This document shows positions 25,101 through 33,726 of a DNA stretch of 64,000 nucleotides, in pieces. Source of the stretch: Georgenia daeguensis. GTDB lineage: Bacteria > Actinomycetota > Actinomycetes > Actinomycetales > Actinomycetaceae. Location: the NCBI RefSeq assembly GCF_039537705.1, contig NZ_BAABBA010000016.1:1-64000 (forward strand), read 5' to 3'. Within the stretch, counting starts at the first letter, position 1. Each line of letters starts with the position of its first letter. Below the pieces are notes generated by a model. That model was not told where the DNA came from. It did no database searches and worked only from the letters and a program-made list of their open reading frames with translations. The position numbers and the translations under genes are program-made.

Positions 25101-25712
25101 TCAGGTGAGCGGGCGGTCGTCGGTCCGCCGGGGGTCGACGTCCCCTTCGTGCCGGCCGTGATCGCGGTCGGTGAGGCGGTCCCGGTCGGTGAGCCCGTCC
25201 CGGTCCCGGTCGGTGAGCCCGTCCCGGTCGCGGTCGGTGAGGCGGTCCCGGTCCGTGAGGCCGTCCCGGTCGGCGTCGCGGTCGCGATCCGTGAACCGGG
25301 CGCCGGTCGCACCGGCGTCGTCGGCGTACGTGTCGGACCCGTGGCGACCGTGCGAGCCCTCGCGTGTGGCGAGGTCGTCCGGGTCGAGGGCCGAGGCGTC
25401 GCGCTGGTGACGCTCCGCCTCCAGACGAACCTTCTCCGCCTCCTCGGCACGCAGCCGCGCCTCGCGCTCGAGCCGGTCGGCCTCGACCCGCGCCCGCTGG
25501 GCCTCGGCGTCGGTGGCCGCCGCCTCGGCGGCACGCTCGCGGGCGGCCAGGTCACGCTCCTCGCCCTTCGCGCGTAGGTCCCGCGCCTGGGCGCGGCGCT
25601 CCTGCTGCGCGACGAGCTCCCGCTCCCGCTTCTTCCTGCTCGAGGCGATGACCAGGATGATGATCAGTGCCACGACGACGACCGCGATGACGATCCAGAT
25701 CCACGGTTCCAT
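25101..25712 (-). CDS. Hypothetical membrane-anchored protein with charged coiled coil and Asp/Arg repeats
   Basis: 203-aa protein. One N-terminal transmembrane helix (residues 4-24) is followed by a basic KKRERE patch, a long charged helix rich in Arg, Glu and Ala (about 28-105, probable coiled coil), and a C-terminal tail with repeats of T-D-R-D-R-D-G-L-type residues (about 140-190). No domain is known. It resembles small actinobacterial tail-anchored-like proteins of unknown function. The repeat tract is encoded by near-identical DNA units. Confidence 0.7.
   Translation of the reverse strand: MEPWIWIVIAVVVVALIIILVIASSRKKRERELVAQQERRAQARDLRAKGEERDLAARERAAEAAATDAEAQRARVEADRLEREARLRAEEAEKVRLEAERHQRDASALDPDDLATREGSHGRHGSDTYADDAGATGARFTDRDRDADRDGLTDRDRLTDRDRDGLTDRDRDGLTDRDRLTDRDHGRHEGDVDPRRTDDRPLT
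25165..25280. repeat. Tandem repeats encoding Asp/Arg-rich tail
   Basis: Units close to CGGTGAGCCCGTCCCGGTC, with 18- and 24-bp spacing, recur at least five times. They are a likely site of slipped-strand length variation in the C-terminal tail. Confidence 0.8.
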
Positions 25713-25819
25713 GAGGACGTGCCTCCTTAGGTTCGATGATGCCTGGTCCCATGGAACCGGAGGTGGAGCGTTCCGGCCACCGGAGAGGCGCTCTCACCTG
25801 CGCCGATGCCTCGCCTCGC

Positions 25820-26575
25820 TCAGCCGTGCGCGCGCAGCACCTGCCGCACGAGAGCGTCGAGCCGCCGCCCGTGCGCGCCGTGCCAGTACGGCCGCCCGCA
25901 CGCCGCGCACCGGACGAACTCCCGGTAGGTGCGCAGCGTGCCGGGCTCGAGCAGGTGGGCCACCTCCTCGACGCTCGCGGGGACGAGCTCGCCGCCGCAG
26001 GCGACGCAGCGCGTGTACGGCGCGAGCGGGGGCGCGAACCGGTCCAGGACGTCGTCGAGCTGGTCCGCCACGGCGCTGCCGCGCACGTGCGCCGCGCGCG
26101 CGAGGAAGGCCCCGCCGTCGCCGGCCGGGAGGGGAGCCAGCACGCGGCGGCGCAGCAGCGCGTGGTCCTGGGTGAGGAGCACCCGGGCCTCGCCGAGCGC
26201 GCGGGCGACCAGGTCCGCGTCACCCACGTCGTTGCCGTAGGCGACGTCGAGGCCGAGCAGGCGCATCCGCCGGGCGAGCGCGCCGAGATGGACGTCGAGG
26301 ACGAAGCGCGCGGAGACCGCCAGCTGGGGACGGCTCACCGCGGCGACCTCCACCACGGCACCCGGGGACGGGCGGTGCTCCGGGGTCACCTGGGCATCGT
26401 TGTCCACGACGCGCAGGGCGCCCACCTCGGTGAGGGGGACGCCCGCGGCCGGGACGAGGTGGGCGAGGGGCGTGCCGGGGTCGAGCGGGACGTCGAGCCC
26501 GCCGTCGCGCCGGGACCTCGGCGGGAGGAACGAGCGCAGCTCGGGCGCGACGAGCAGCCGGACCGTCGCGCCCAT
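25820..26575 (-). CDS. Mut7-C RNase-domain protein with ubiquitin-like N-terminus
   Basis: 251-aa protein. Residues 1-90 look like the Mut7-C-associated ubiquitin/ThiS-like domain (LLVAPELRSFLPP...). Residues about 95-180 contain 'FVLDVHLGALARRMRLLGLDVAYGND', 'LLTQDHALLRRR', typical of the PIN-like Mut7-C RNase domain. Residues about 195-240 form a zinc ribbon with C-x2-C pairs (CVACGG and CAACGR). Predicted role: RNA-directed nuclease; the substrate is unknown. The ATG at 26575 is close to the nucleosidase stop (26580). Confidence 0.9.
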   Translation of the reverse strand: MGATVRLLVAPELRSFLPPRSRRDGGLDVPLDPGTPLAHLVPAAGVPLTEVGALRVVDNDAQVTPEHRPSPGAVVEVAAVSRPQLAVSARFVLDVHLGALARRMRLLGLDVAYGNDVGDADLVARALGEARVLLTQDHALLRRRVLAPLPAGDGGAFLARAAHVRGSAVADQLDDVLDRFAPPLAPYTRCVACGGELVPASVEEVAHLLEPGTLRTYREFVRCAACGRPYWHGAHGRRLDALVRQVLRAHG

Positions 26576-26579
26576 CGCG

Positions 26580-27332
26580 CTACGCCCCGAGCGCCGCCAG
26601 GACGACGACGGCGGCCCGCTCGGCGGCCTCGTCCACGCCGAGGTGGAAGTCCTCGCCGGCGTCCGGCCCGCACAGGTCGGAGATGCCGCGCACCGACAGG
26701 AAGGGCAGGGAGTAGGAGTGCGCAACCTGCGCCAGGGCGGTGGTCTCCATGTCCGTGCTCAGCGCGTCGGGGAAGTGCCCACGCACCTCGGCGATGTTGA
26801 CGTCGGTGATGAAGGAGTCGTCCGAGACCATCTGGCCCACCCGGAGCGCGCCGGCGGGCGGTGCCGCGCTGGAGGCCGCCGCGAGGAGCGCCTGGTCGGC
26901 CTCGTAGGACGCCGGCATCCCCGGGACCTGCCCGCGGACGTAGTCGAACGCCGTCGCGTCGGCCCCCGCGTAGGTGTAGGAGTCGCCGACGACGACGTCG
27001 CCCACCTTCACGCCCTTCGCGAGACCGCCCGCCGAGCCGGTCGAGATGATGGCGCGCGGCCGGGAGGTGGAGAGGGCGGCGACGGCCGCCGCGGCCGCGT
27101 TGACCAGCCCGATGCCGCTGCGCACGATGAGCAGCGTCGCGCCGCCGATCTTCACCACCTGGCCGCGGGCGCGGCCGCGCTCGACCACCGGGCCGGCGTC
27201 GGTGGCGCGGCGCGAGTAGGGACGGATCTCCTCGTCCATCGCGCCGACGACGACGGCGTCCACGGCCGGGCCCCGGCCGGGCGGCGTCGCGATGCCCGAG
27301 GCGTCGGCGGCGGTGGTGTGGAGCGTGCTCAC
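26580..27332 (-). CDS. mtnN: 5'-methylthioadenosine/S-adenosylhomocysteine nucleosidase
   Basis: 250-aa enzyme that cleaves MTA and SAH to adenine and a thio-ribose. Typical segments are 'VVVGAMDEEI', 'STGSAGGLAKGVKVGDVVVGD' and 'ALSTDMETTALAQVA', in which Glu in DMET is the substrate-binding residue; the general acid Asp lies in the ISDLCG segment near the end. The GTG start overlaps the luxS stop (GTGA), so SAH hydrolysis and the next step by LuxS are coupled. About 28 extra N-terminal residues precede the core. Confidence 0.93.
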   Translation of the reverse strand: MSTLHTTAADASGIATPPGRGPAVDAVVVGAMDEEIRPYSRRATDAGPVVERGRARGQVVKIGGATLLIVRSGIGLVNAAAAAVAALSTSRPRAIISTGSAGGLAKGVKVGDVVVGDSYTYAGADATAFDYVRGQVPGMPASYEADQALLAAASSAAPPAGALRVGQMVSDDSFITDVNIAEVRGHFPDALSTDMETTALAQVAHSYSLPFLSVRGISDLCGPDAGEDFHLGVDEAAERAAVVVLAALGA

Positions 27333-27787
27333 GCCGTCACCTGCGCCCACTCGTCGCGGCGGGCCAGCATCGCCCGCGCGGCCACCTGGGCGCCGGGGAG
27401 GGTGTGGCTGGCGGCCCACCCGCACTGCGTCTCGTTGGCGGCGGGGACCTCGGTGGCGTCGACGACGTCCTGCAGGGTGGTGGCGACGAGGTCGAGGACC
27501 TCCTCGTAGGGGTGCTCGCCGACCAGCAGCAGGTAGAAGCCTGTCTGGCAGCCCATGGGGGAGAAGTCCACGACGTCGTCCGAGTGGTTGCGCACGTGCT
27601 CGGCGAAGGTGTGCTCGAGGGAGTGCACCACCGGCATCTCGAGGTGGTCGACGTTGGGCTGGCAGAAGCGCACGTCGTACTTGGTCAGCACGTCCCCGCC
27701 GGGCAGGTGCTTGGTGTCGGCCACCCGCACGTACGGCGCGGCGACGGTGCGGTGGTCGAGGTTGAAGCTCTCGACGTTCATGGGCAT
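27329..27787 (-). CDS. luxS: S-ribosylhomocysteine lyase LuxS
   Basis: 152-aa enzyme that converts S-ribosylhomocysteine to homocysteine and DPD, the precursor of autoinducer-2. Metal ligands: His55 and His59 (HSLEH) and Cys122 (QCGW), with catalytic Cys80 in MGCQTGF. Length matches the family. AGGAG stands 6 bases before the first ATG. With the adjacent nucleosidase it completes SAH recycling; a metabolic role is certain, a signalling role is open. Confidence 0.97.
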   Translation of the reverse strand: MPMNVESFNLDHRTVAAPYVRVADTKHLPGGDVLTKYDVRFCQPNVDHLEMPVVHSLEHTFAEHVRNHSDDVVDFSPMGCQTGFYLLLVGEHPYEEVLDLVATTLQDVVDATEVPAANETQCGWAASHTLPGAQVAARAMLARRDEWAQVTA

Positions 27788-27821
27788 GCGGGGCTCCTTC
27801 GGTGGGGTCGGTGCGCCGCCA

Positions 27822-28859
27822 TCATCCCGCAGCCGGCGCCGTGACGAGCAGCTGACGGATCTCCTCGGCGTCCACGTCCTCGACCGTGGCCGGGGACCAG
27901 GCGGCGGCGCGGTCCTTGTCCACGAGCACCGCGCGCACGCCCTCGGCGAAGTCCGGGCGGCCGGTCAGCCACACGGCGGCCCGCAGCTCGTTCTCCAGGG
28001 ACCGCGCGAGGGACGACGTCGCGGCGGCCCTGAGCAGCTCCAGGGCGACGACCAGTGAGGTCGGGCTCATCGTGCGCAGCGTCGCCGCCGTACCGGCCGC
28101 CCACTCCTCGCCGGCGGCGTCCAGGCGGGCGAGGATCTCGGGCACCGTGCCGGCGGAGAAGGCGGCGTCGATCGCGTCGCGGTGCGGTGCGATCACGGAC
28201 GCGCCGGCCTCGGCGGGGTCCGCCGCGTGGCGGGCGAGGGCCGCCGCGGTGCCGTCGGCTCCGGCGTCGTCCAGGAGGGCGACGACGGACGCGGCCGGGA
28301 CGAAGTGGGTCGCCAGGCCCAGGGCGAGGGCGTCGGCCGCGCCGATGCGCGCACCGGTCAGCGCGAGGTAGCGGCCGACGGCGCCGGTGGGGTCGCCGGT
28401 CAGGTGGGAGAGGAAGTGGGTGGCGCCGACGTCGGGGGTGAAGCCGAGCGCCGTCTCCGGCATGGCGAGCAGCGCGCGCTCGGTGACCACGCGCGCGCTG
28501 CCGTGGACGCTCACGCCGAGCCCGCCGCCCATCGCGACGCCGTCGAGCACGGCGACGTACGGCTTGGGGTACTCGGCGATCGCCCGGTTGAGCGCGTACT
28601 CCTCGGCGAAGAACGTCTCCGAGAGGTCGGGGCGCCCGGCGAGGATCGCCTCGCGGGCCGCCCGGACGTCCCCGCCGGAGCAGAACGCGCGCCCGCCCGC
28701 GCCGGTGACCAGCAGCTCGGCGACCGCGTCGTCCGTCCGCCACCGCTCGAGCACCTCGCGCAGTGCCCGGATCATGCCCAGGTCCAGCGCGTTGAGAGCC
28801 CGGGGCCGGTCCAGCTCGAGCCGGCCGACCTTCCCTTCCGTCCACGACCGCACCGTCAT
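27822..28859 (-). CDS. Enoyl-CoA hydratase/isomerase (3-hydroxyisobutyryl-CoA hydrolase-like)
   Basis: 345-aa crotonase-superfamily enzyme. The oxyanion-hole segments 'AFCSGGDVRA' and 'GVAMGGGLGV' are intact, followed by 'MPETALGFTPDVGATHFLSHL', which is typical of the 3-hydroxyisobutyryl-CoA hydrolase branch in valine degradation. The long C-terminal extension also fits that branch. The start is the ATG at 28859 with AAGGTGA ahead. No other valine-pathway genes are adjacent; luxS follows 34 bases downstream on the same strand and may be cotranscribed. Confidence 0.88.
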   Translation of the reverse strand: MTVRSWTEGKVGRLELDRPRALNALDLGMIRALREVLERWRTDDAVAELLVTGAGGRAFCSGGDVRAAREAILAGRPDLSETFFAEEYALNRAIAEYPKPYVAVLDGVAMGGGLGVSVHGSARVVTERALLAMPETALGFTPDVGATHFLSHLTGDPTGAVGRYLALTGARIGAADALALGLATHFVPAASVVALLDDAGADGTAAALARHAADPAEAGASVIAPHRDAIDAAFSAGTVPEILARLDAAGEEWAAGTAATLRTMSPTSLVVALELLRAAATSSLARSLENELRAAVWLTGRPDFAEGVRAVLVDKDRAAAWSPATVEDVDAEEIRQLLVTAPAAG

Positions 28860-29109
28860 GCCCGTCACCTTCTCACGGCCGGCGGTCAGCCTCTCGTCCG
28901 GGTTGCCCGACTCGTCGACCCGTCCGCTCGTGCCGGAGAGGTCACGAACTCGGCGACCGGTCACCGGATCGGTGAGGTTTCGGTGCCCCTGCGCCGTCGA
29001 ATCCTCACCGTCGTCGAGTCCTCGAGCCTCACCGTCGTCCGCGGCACGTCCGGCGGCTGCAGGACGTGGCTCCCCGTGGCTGCACGTGCCGAGGGCGGAG
29101 GCGCCGCTC

Positions 29110-30099
29110 CTACCCCTCGGGTCGGGTGACGAGCCCCTCGGAGACCATCCAGTCCAGGGCGACGTCGGCCGGCTCCTCGCCGTCGACGTCGACGCGGGCG
29201 TTGAGCTCGATGAGCAGCTCGTCGGTCAGCAGGGGCGTGATCTGCTCGAAGACGTCCGCGATGCGCGGGAACTGCTCGACCAGCTCGGTGTCCAGGTACG
29301 GCGCCACGTTGTAGGACGGGAAGTACGCCTCGTCGTCCTCCAGCACCGTCAGGTCCAGGGCGAGGATGCGGCCGTCGGTCGTGAAGATCTCACCGAAGTT
29401 GCACGCGCCGTTCGCGGTCGCGGCGTAGATGGCGCCGGTGTCCATGACCCGGATGTTGTCGCTGGGGACGCCGTCGGGGGAGTCGAGCGGGATGCCGTAG
29501 TGCTCGAGCATCGGCTCCAGGCCGTCGTCACGGCTGCGGAACTCGGACTCCACGCAGAAGGTGCGCTGCTCGACGGGCAGGTCCTTGATCTCGCTCAGCG
29601 AGGTGATCCCGAGCGCGGCCGCGGCGTCGGGCCCCATGGCGAAGCCGTAGGTGTTGTTCATGGGTGCGGGCGGCAGCCACGTCAGGCCGTTCTCCAGGTC
29701 GGCGTCGTGGACGGCCTGCCACTGCTCCTGCTGGTCGGGGATGCCCTGCTGGCCCATGTAGACCACCCACGCGGTGCCGGTGTACTCCCACTGCATGTCG
29801 GTGTCCTCGGCCAGCTGGCCCTCGCGGGCGGCCACGGAGCCGGGGATGTTCGTGGAGTCGGTGACCTGGAACCCGGCGGCGCGCAGCGCGAGGACGGCGA
29901 TCTTGCCGAGGATGAGCTGCTCGGTGAAGTTCTTCGAGCCCACGGTCACCGAGACGTCCTCCGCGCCCTCGACAGGCTCGATGGCGGCGGGGGCGACGGC
30001 GGGGACGTAGCCGGTGGCGGGCTGCAGTCCGCAGCCGGCCAGGCCCAGGGCGGCCGCGCCGGCGGCGAGGGTGGCGGCGGTGCGGTTGCGGCGGTTCAT
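29110..30099 (-). CDS. opuCC: Osmoprotectant ABC transporter substrate-binding lipoprotein (OpuC/ProX-like)
   Basis: 329-aa lipoprotein. The signal sequence ends in the lipobox LGLAGC (about residues 18-23). The OpuAC domain begins 'VSVTVGSKNFTEQLILGKIAV', the usual start of quaternary-amine binders, and contains 'QWEYTGTAWVVYMG'. It should capture glycine betaine, choline or carnitine outside the cell. Its start overlaps the stop of the permease by one base (TGATG). It is the last gene of a four-gene operon. Confidence 0.93.
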   Translation of the reverse strand: MNRRNRTAATLAAGAAALGLAGCGLQPATGYVPAVAPAAIEPVEGAEDVSVTVGSKNFTEQLILGKIAVLALRAAGFQVTDSTNIPGSVAAREGQLAEDTDMQWEYTGTAWVVYMGQQGIPDQQEQWQAVHDADLENGLTWLPPAPMNNTYGFAMGPDAAAALGITSLSEIKDLPVEQRTFCVESEFRSRDDGLEPMLEHYGIPLDSPDGVPSDNIRVMDTGAIYAATANGACNFGEIFTTDGRILALDLTVLEDDEAYFPSYNVAPYLDTELVEQFPRIADVFEQITPLLTDELLIELNARVDVDGEEPADVALDWMVSEGLVTRPEG

Positions 30100-30926
30100 C
30101 ACAGTCCTCGGGGGTGGGCGACGTGCTCGACGACGCGGCCGAGCCAGTCGATCAGCAGTGCCAGCAGCGCGACCAGCAGGGCGCCGGAGACGAGCAGGTC
30201 GGGCAGGTACAGGTTGATGCCGGTGGTGATGAGAATGCCGAGCCCGCCGCCGTCGATGAAGACGGCGAGGGTGGCGGTGCCCACCAGCAGCACCAGGGCG
30301 GTGCGCACCCCGGCGAGGATGACCGGCACGGCCAGGGGCAGCTCCACCCGCAGCAGCACCGCGAGGGCGGACATCCCCATGCCCCGGCCCGCCTCGACCA
30401 GTTTGGCGTCCACGCCGGACAGCCCGACCATGGTGTTGCGCAGCACCGGGAGCACGGCGTACGCCACCAGGGCGACGACCGCGGTCCACGGGCCGAAGCC
30501 GAGCCACATGGCCAGGAGGACGAACAGCCCGATGGCGGGGGCCGCCTGGCCCACGTTGGCCACCGCGATCACCGGTCCGGACAGCCGCCGCAGCGGCCGC
30601 CGGGTCAGCAGGATCCCGAGCGGGACCGCCAGGACCACGACGATCGCGGCCGCCAGGAACGTGAGCCGGAGGTGCTCCGCGATGGCCGGGCCCAGGGAGT
30701 CCCAGGAGAGGGGGCGAGCCTCGGTCTCGGTGAGGTCCGCCGTCGCCAGCCAGACGAAGTAGCCCGCCAGGACGACGGCGATCAGCGCCGGCTGGATGAG
30801 GAGGCCGCGCCAGGACCGCCAGCCCGCCGAGGACTCGATCGTGGCCTCGACGGCGGCCGCAGCCTGGGTCTCCGGCACGGCCCGGGTGCGGTCGCCGTCA
30901 GGCCGGGCCGGTGCCGGGGCGCTCAC
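30099..30926 (-). CDS. opuCD: Osmoprotectant ABC transporter permease (second)
   Basis: 275-aa inner-membrane permease with about six helices and the binding-protein-dependent transport EAA-like loop 'AKLVEAGRGMGMSALAVLLRVELPLAVPVILAG'. A 40-residue soluble N-terminal region precedes the first helix. The start overlaps the ATPase stop (ATGA). It pairs with the other permease to form the channel. Confidence 0.93.
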   Translation of the reverse strand: MSAPAPARPDGDRTRAVPETQAAAAVEATIESSAGWRSWRGLLIQPALIAVVLAGYFVWLATADLTETEARPLSWDSLGPAIAEHLRLTFLAAAIVVVLAVPLGILLTRRPLRRLSGPVIAVANVGQAAPAIGLFVLLAMWLGFGPWTAVVALVAYAVLPVLRNTMVGLSGVDAKLVEAGRGMGMSALAVLLRVELPLAVPVILAGVRTALVLLVGTATLAVFIDGGGLGILITTGINLYLPDLLVSGALLVALLALLIDWLGRVVEHVAHPRGL

Positions 30927-32134
30927 GAGGAGGCCCCCGCGGCCTCCGGCGTCATGTGGGACATCACCTGGTCGACGGTGACGTAGCCGAGGTAGGCGTC
31001 ACGCCGGCCGGTGACGATCACGCCGTTCTGGGACGCGGTCAGCATCGTGTCCAGGGCCTCGCTGAGGGTGGAGCGGCGCGCCAGCGTGGGCAGCATCTCG
31101 TCGACCTCCGCGGAGATCGCGGTCTCGGCGGCCAGCTGGTCCGCGGGGTGCCAGCGCAGGGGCCGGCCGCGGCCGTCGAGGACGGCGACGTGGTCGTCCC
31201 CCGCCTGCCGGGCCCGGGCTGCGGCCTGGGGGCCGGACTCCCCGGCCTGCGCCGTCGTCCCCTGCTGCAGGGCGAGGTCGCTCATGCGGGTCAGCGACAG
31301 CGTCTTGAGCGCGGCGCCCTTGCCGATGAAGTCGGCGACGAAGTCCTCCGCGGGGTTGGCGAGGATCTCCTCCGGGGTGTCCAGCTGGACCACCCGGGCA
31401 CCGACGTCGAGGATCGCGATCCGGTCGCCGAGCTTGACTGCCTCGTCGAAGTCGTGGGTGACCATGACGATGGTCTTGCCGAGCTCCTCCTGCAGGTTCA
31501 GCAGCTCGTCCTGCAGGCGCTGGCGCGTGATGGGGTCCACGGCGCCGAAGGGCTCGTCCATGAGCAGCACCGGCGGGTCCGCGGCCAGGGCCCGGGCCAC
31601 GCCCACGCGCTGCTGCTGGCCGCCGGAGAGCTCGCGGGGGTACCGGTCGCGGTAGGTCGCCGGGTCGAGGCCGACCAGCTCGAGGAGCTCGTCCACCCGG
31701 GCGGCCGTGCGCGCCTTGTCCCACCTGAGCATCCCCGGCACGAGGGCGACGTTCGCCCCCACGGTCATGTGGGGGAAGAGGCCGCCGGCCTGGATGACGT
31801 ACCCGATGCGGCGGCGCAGCCAGTCCGGGTTGGTGGTGGTCACGTCCTCGCCGCCGACGACGATCCGGCCCGAGCTCGGCTCGATGAGCCGGTTGATCAT
31901 CTTCAGCGTCGTCGTCTTCCCGCAGCCGGACGGGCCCACGAGCATGAGCATCTCGCCGGCGCGGATCTCCAGGTCGATGTGGTCGACGGCGGGCCGGGCC
32001 TGCCCGGCGTACTGCTTGGTGACGTCCTGGAGGTGGATGGCGACCCCCGTGGTGCCGGTCTCCGACGAGACGGCCGACGGGGCGGCCGACGGGGCGGCGG
32101 CGACGGACGAGGCGGGTGCGGCGGTGTCAGGCAC
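30923..32134 (-). CDS. opuCA: Osmoprotectant ABC transporter ATP-binding protein with CBS domain
   Basis: 403-aa ATPase. Walker A GPSGCGKT at 67-74, the signature LSGGQQQRVGVARAL, Walker B VLLMDEPFGAVD. The C-terminal part (about 290-400) contains CBS-like sequence 'VIVTGRRDAYLGYVTVDQVM', used in OpuA/OpuC for ionic-strength sensing. The first 30 residues are Ala/Ser/Pro-rich. Its start overlaps the preceding permease by 8 bases. Confidence 0.94.
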   Translation of the reverse strand: MPDTAAPASSVAAAPSAAPSAVSSETGTTGVAIHLQDVTKQYAGQARPAVDHIDLEIRAGEMLMLVGPSGCGKTTTLKMINRLIEPSSGRIVVGGEDVTTTNPDWLRRRIGYVIQAGGLFPHMTVGANVALVPGMLRWDKARTAARVDELLELVGLDPATYRDRYPRELSGGQQQRVGVARALAADPPVLLMDEPFGAVDPITRQRLQDELLNLQEELGKTIVMVTHDFDEAVKLGDRIAILDVGARVVQLDTPEEILANPAEDFVADFIGKGAALKTLSLTRMSDLALQQGTTAQAGESGPQAAARARQAGDDHVAVLDGRGRPLRWHPADQLAAETAISAEVDEMLPTLARRSTLSEALDTMLTASQNGVIVTGRRDAYLGYVTVDQVMSHMTPEAAGASS

Positions 32135-32768
32135 GGATCCCCCTGGGGATGGTCAGGCGGCCGACCAGCACGAGCAGGAGGTCGACCACGAGGGCGAGGA
32201 GGACGACGGCGATCGTCCCGGTGAGAGTGGAGTAGACGGAGTTCGCCCCGCCGAGCCGGGCGAGGCCGGAGAAGATGAAGCCGCCGAGGCCGGGGCCGAG
32301 GACGTACGCGGCCACGGCGGCGATGCCCATGACCATCTGCGTGGACACGCGGATCCCGGCGAGGATCACGGGCCAGGCCAGCGGGAGCTCGACGCGCGCG
32401 AGGGTGGCCGCGCGGCTCATCCCGATGCCCCGCGCCGACTCCACCGTGCCGCGGTCGACTCCGGAGAGGCCCACGACGGCGTTGCGCAGGATCGGCAGCG
32501 CCGCGTAGAAGGTGACGGCGATGACGGCTGGCAGGACCCCGAAGCCGAAGGGCGCCAGCAGCAGGCCGAGCAGGGCGAACGAGGGGATCGTCAGGCCGAT
32601 CGCCGAGGCCGAGTTCGCCAGCGAGGACAGCCGCGGGCTGCGGTACACGAGCACCGCCACGACGAGCGCGATCACCGTGGCGAGCACCACGCACTGGATC
32701 ACGAGACTCGCGTGCTGGTACGCGAGGTAGAGGATCTGCCCGCGTCGTTCGAGCACGTAGTCCCACAT
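32127..32768 (-). CDS. opuCB: Osmoprotectant ABC transporter permease (first)
   Basis: 213-aa permease, five to six helices, with the coupling loop 'VDRGTVESARGIGMSRAATLARVELPLAWPVILAG'. It is the first gene of the operon (permease-ATPase-permease-binding protein). The ATG at 32768 is preceded by GGAGGAG at a slightly long spacing. The operon promoter must lie in the 600-bp region shared with nrdH. Confidence 0.93.
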   Translation of the reverse strand: MWDYVLERRGQILYLAYQHASLVIQCVVLATVIALVVAVLVYRSPRLSSLANSASAIGLTIPSFALLGLLLAPFGFGVLPAVIAVTFYAALPILRNAVVGLSGVDRGTVESARGIGMSRAATLARVELPLAWPVILAGIRVSTQMVMGIAAVAAYVLGPGLGGFIFSGLARLGGANSVYSTLTGTIAVVLLALVVDLLLVLVGRLTIPRGIRA

Positions 32769-32908
32769 GTGGTGGTGTCTCCTCCAGGGCGGTCGGCCGG
32801 CCCGCGGGCCGGTCAGGCGACGGCGACGTGCGCCGCTGTCGAGCCTCTTCAATTACGGGCGGCGATCGACGATATAGAAGTTGCGGTGCCCTCGCGACCC
32901 GGGAGGGC

Positions 32909-32942
32909 CGACGCGACACGCCGGGGCGACGCGACACGCCGG
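32909..32942. repeat. Tandem 16-bp repeat
   Basis: CGACGCGACACGCCGG occurs twice, about 18 bases apart, in the opuC-nrdH intergenic region. No function is evident. Confidence 0.7.
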
Positions 32943-33000
32943 AATATCGGACCGCCGGGACGGGGTCCGGGAACCTCCGGGCGCCGGTCTGTGCACAGCG

Positions 33001-33189
33001 TGTGGACGATGGCCCGCCGGCCCTGTCCACAGCCGGGTCGCACCCGGTCGGCGGGCGGCGATGTCAGTGGTGCGTGCGAGTCTCGGACGTGGGGGAGGCG
33101 GCCGTCACAGCTCCGGCGCGAGCTCGTCCACAGGCCGTCCCCACCCGGCGGGCGCGGCTCCACAGAGGGGTGGTGAGGGGTGTGGACGG
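33001..33189. promoter_or_regulatory. Cluster of DnaA-box-like sites
   Basis: Against the actinobacterial consensus TTGTCCACA, I see TCGTCCACA (minus, 33001-33009), CTGTCCACA (plus, 33023-33031) and TCGTCCACA (plus, 33124-33132), each one mismatch away, plus weaker CCGTCCACA (minus, 33181-33189) and GGCTCCACA (33156-33164). In other bacteria DnaA binds upstream of nrd genes and couples them to replication; that role here is inference. Confidence 0.5.
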
Positions 33190-33212
33190 ACGGCGTGCGA
33201 CGACACGCCCTT

Positions 33213-33260
33213 CCCCATCATCTTGGGGTCCCTGTCGTGCACCACCCCTAGGTGTAGTGT
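33213..33260 (+). promoter_or_regulatory. Paired NrdR-box-like sites upstream of nrdH
   Basis: Two imperfect palindromes, CCCCATCATCTTGGGG (33213-33228) and CCCCTAGGTGTAGTGT (33245-33260), have centres 32 bp apart, which is three helical turns. Paired 16-bp NrdR boxes with 31-32-bp spacing upstream of nrd operons are established. The second reads ACACTACACCTAGGGG on the other strand, near the consensus. nrdR itself is not in the window. Confidence 0.6.
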
Positions 33261-33372
33261 TTGAGACCCGGGATGAAGTGCAGCCCGGCACGAACCACAT
33301 TCTTGTTGTTACAACCGTGTCAGAGCGTTTTCTGGCCTGTGACGACGCACCGAGGCAAGGAGATCGGCTCAG

Positions 33373-33621
33373 ATGAGCATCACCGTCTACAGCAAGCCGT
33401 CCTGCGTCCAGTGCGACGCCACCTACCGCGCGCTGAACAAGCAGGGGCTCGAGTACGAGGTCGTGGACATCACGGTCGACGCCGAGGCGCTCGAGAACGT
33501 CAAGGCGCTCGGCTACCAGCAGGCGCCGGTGGTCTTCGCCGACGGCGACCACTGGTCCGGCTTCCGTCCCGACAAGATCAAGGCGCTGGCGGCCCAGCAG
33601 GCCGCCGCCGTGAGCGCCTGA
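33373..33621 (+). CDS. nrdH: NrdH glutaredoxin-like redox protein
   Basis: 82-aa electron donor for class Ib ribonucleotide reductase. The active site is CVQC at 11-14 and the C-terminal WSGFRPDKI is the NrdH signature that directs it to thioredoxin reductase. AAGGAG precedes the ATG. First gene of nrdHIEF, about 110 bases downstream of the NrdR-like boxes. Confidence 0.97.
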   Translation: MSITVYSKPSCVQCDATYRALNKQGLEYEVVDITVDAEALENVKALGYQQAPVVFADGDHWSGFRPDKIKALAAQQAAAVSA

Positions 33622-33726
33622 GGTTCGCCCTCATCTTCGGCCGGGTCATCGCGACCCGGTGGCCCGGCCGAACACCAACGCACCACCCGCGGCGGCGCGG
33701 TCAGCACCGGCACGAGAGGGGCAGAA

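Larger units (their letters stand above)
32769..33372. other. 604-bp divergent regulatory region between opuC operon and nrdHIEF
   Basis: No credible gene. It holds a 16-17-bp tandem duplication, a cluster of DnaA-box-like sites and a pair of NrdR-box-like sites, listed separately. Its length is unusual in this gene-dense window. Confidence 0.8.

Noticed and set aside
32769..33212. A chromosomal origin (oriC) at the DnaA-like boxes
   Set aside because: dnaA/dnaN, an AT-rich unwinding element and a denser box array are missing, so only a regulatory role is considered.
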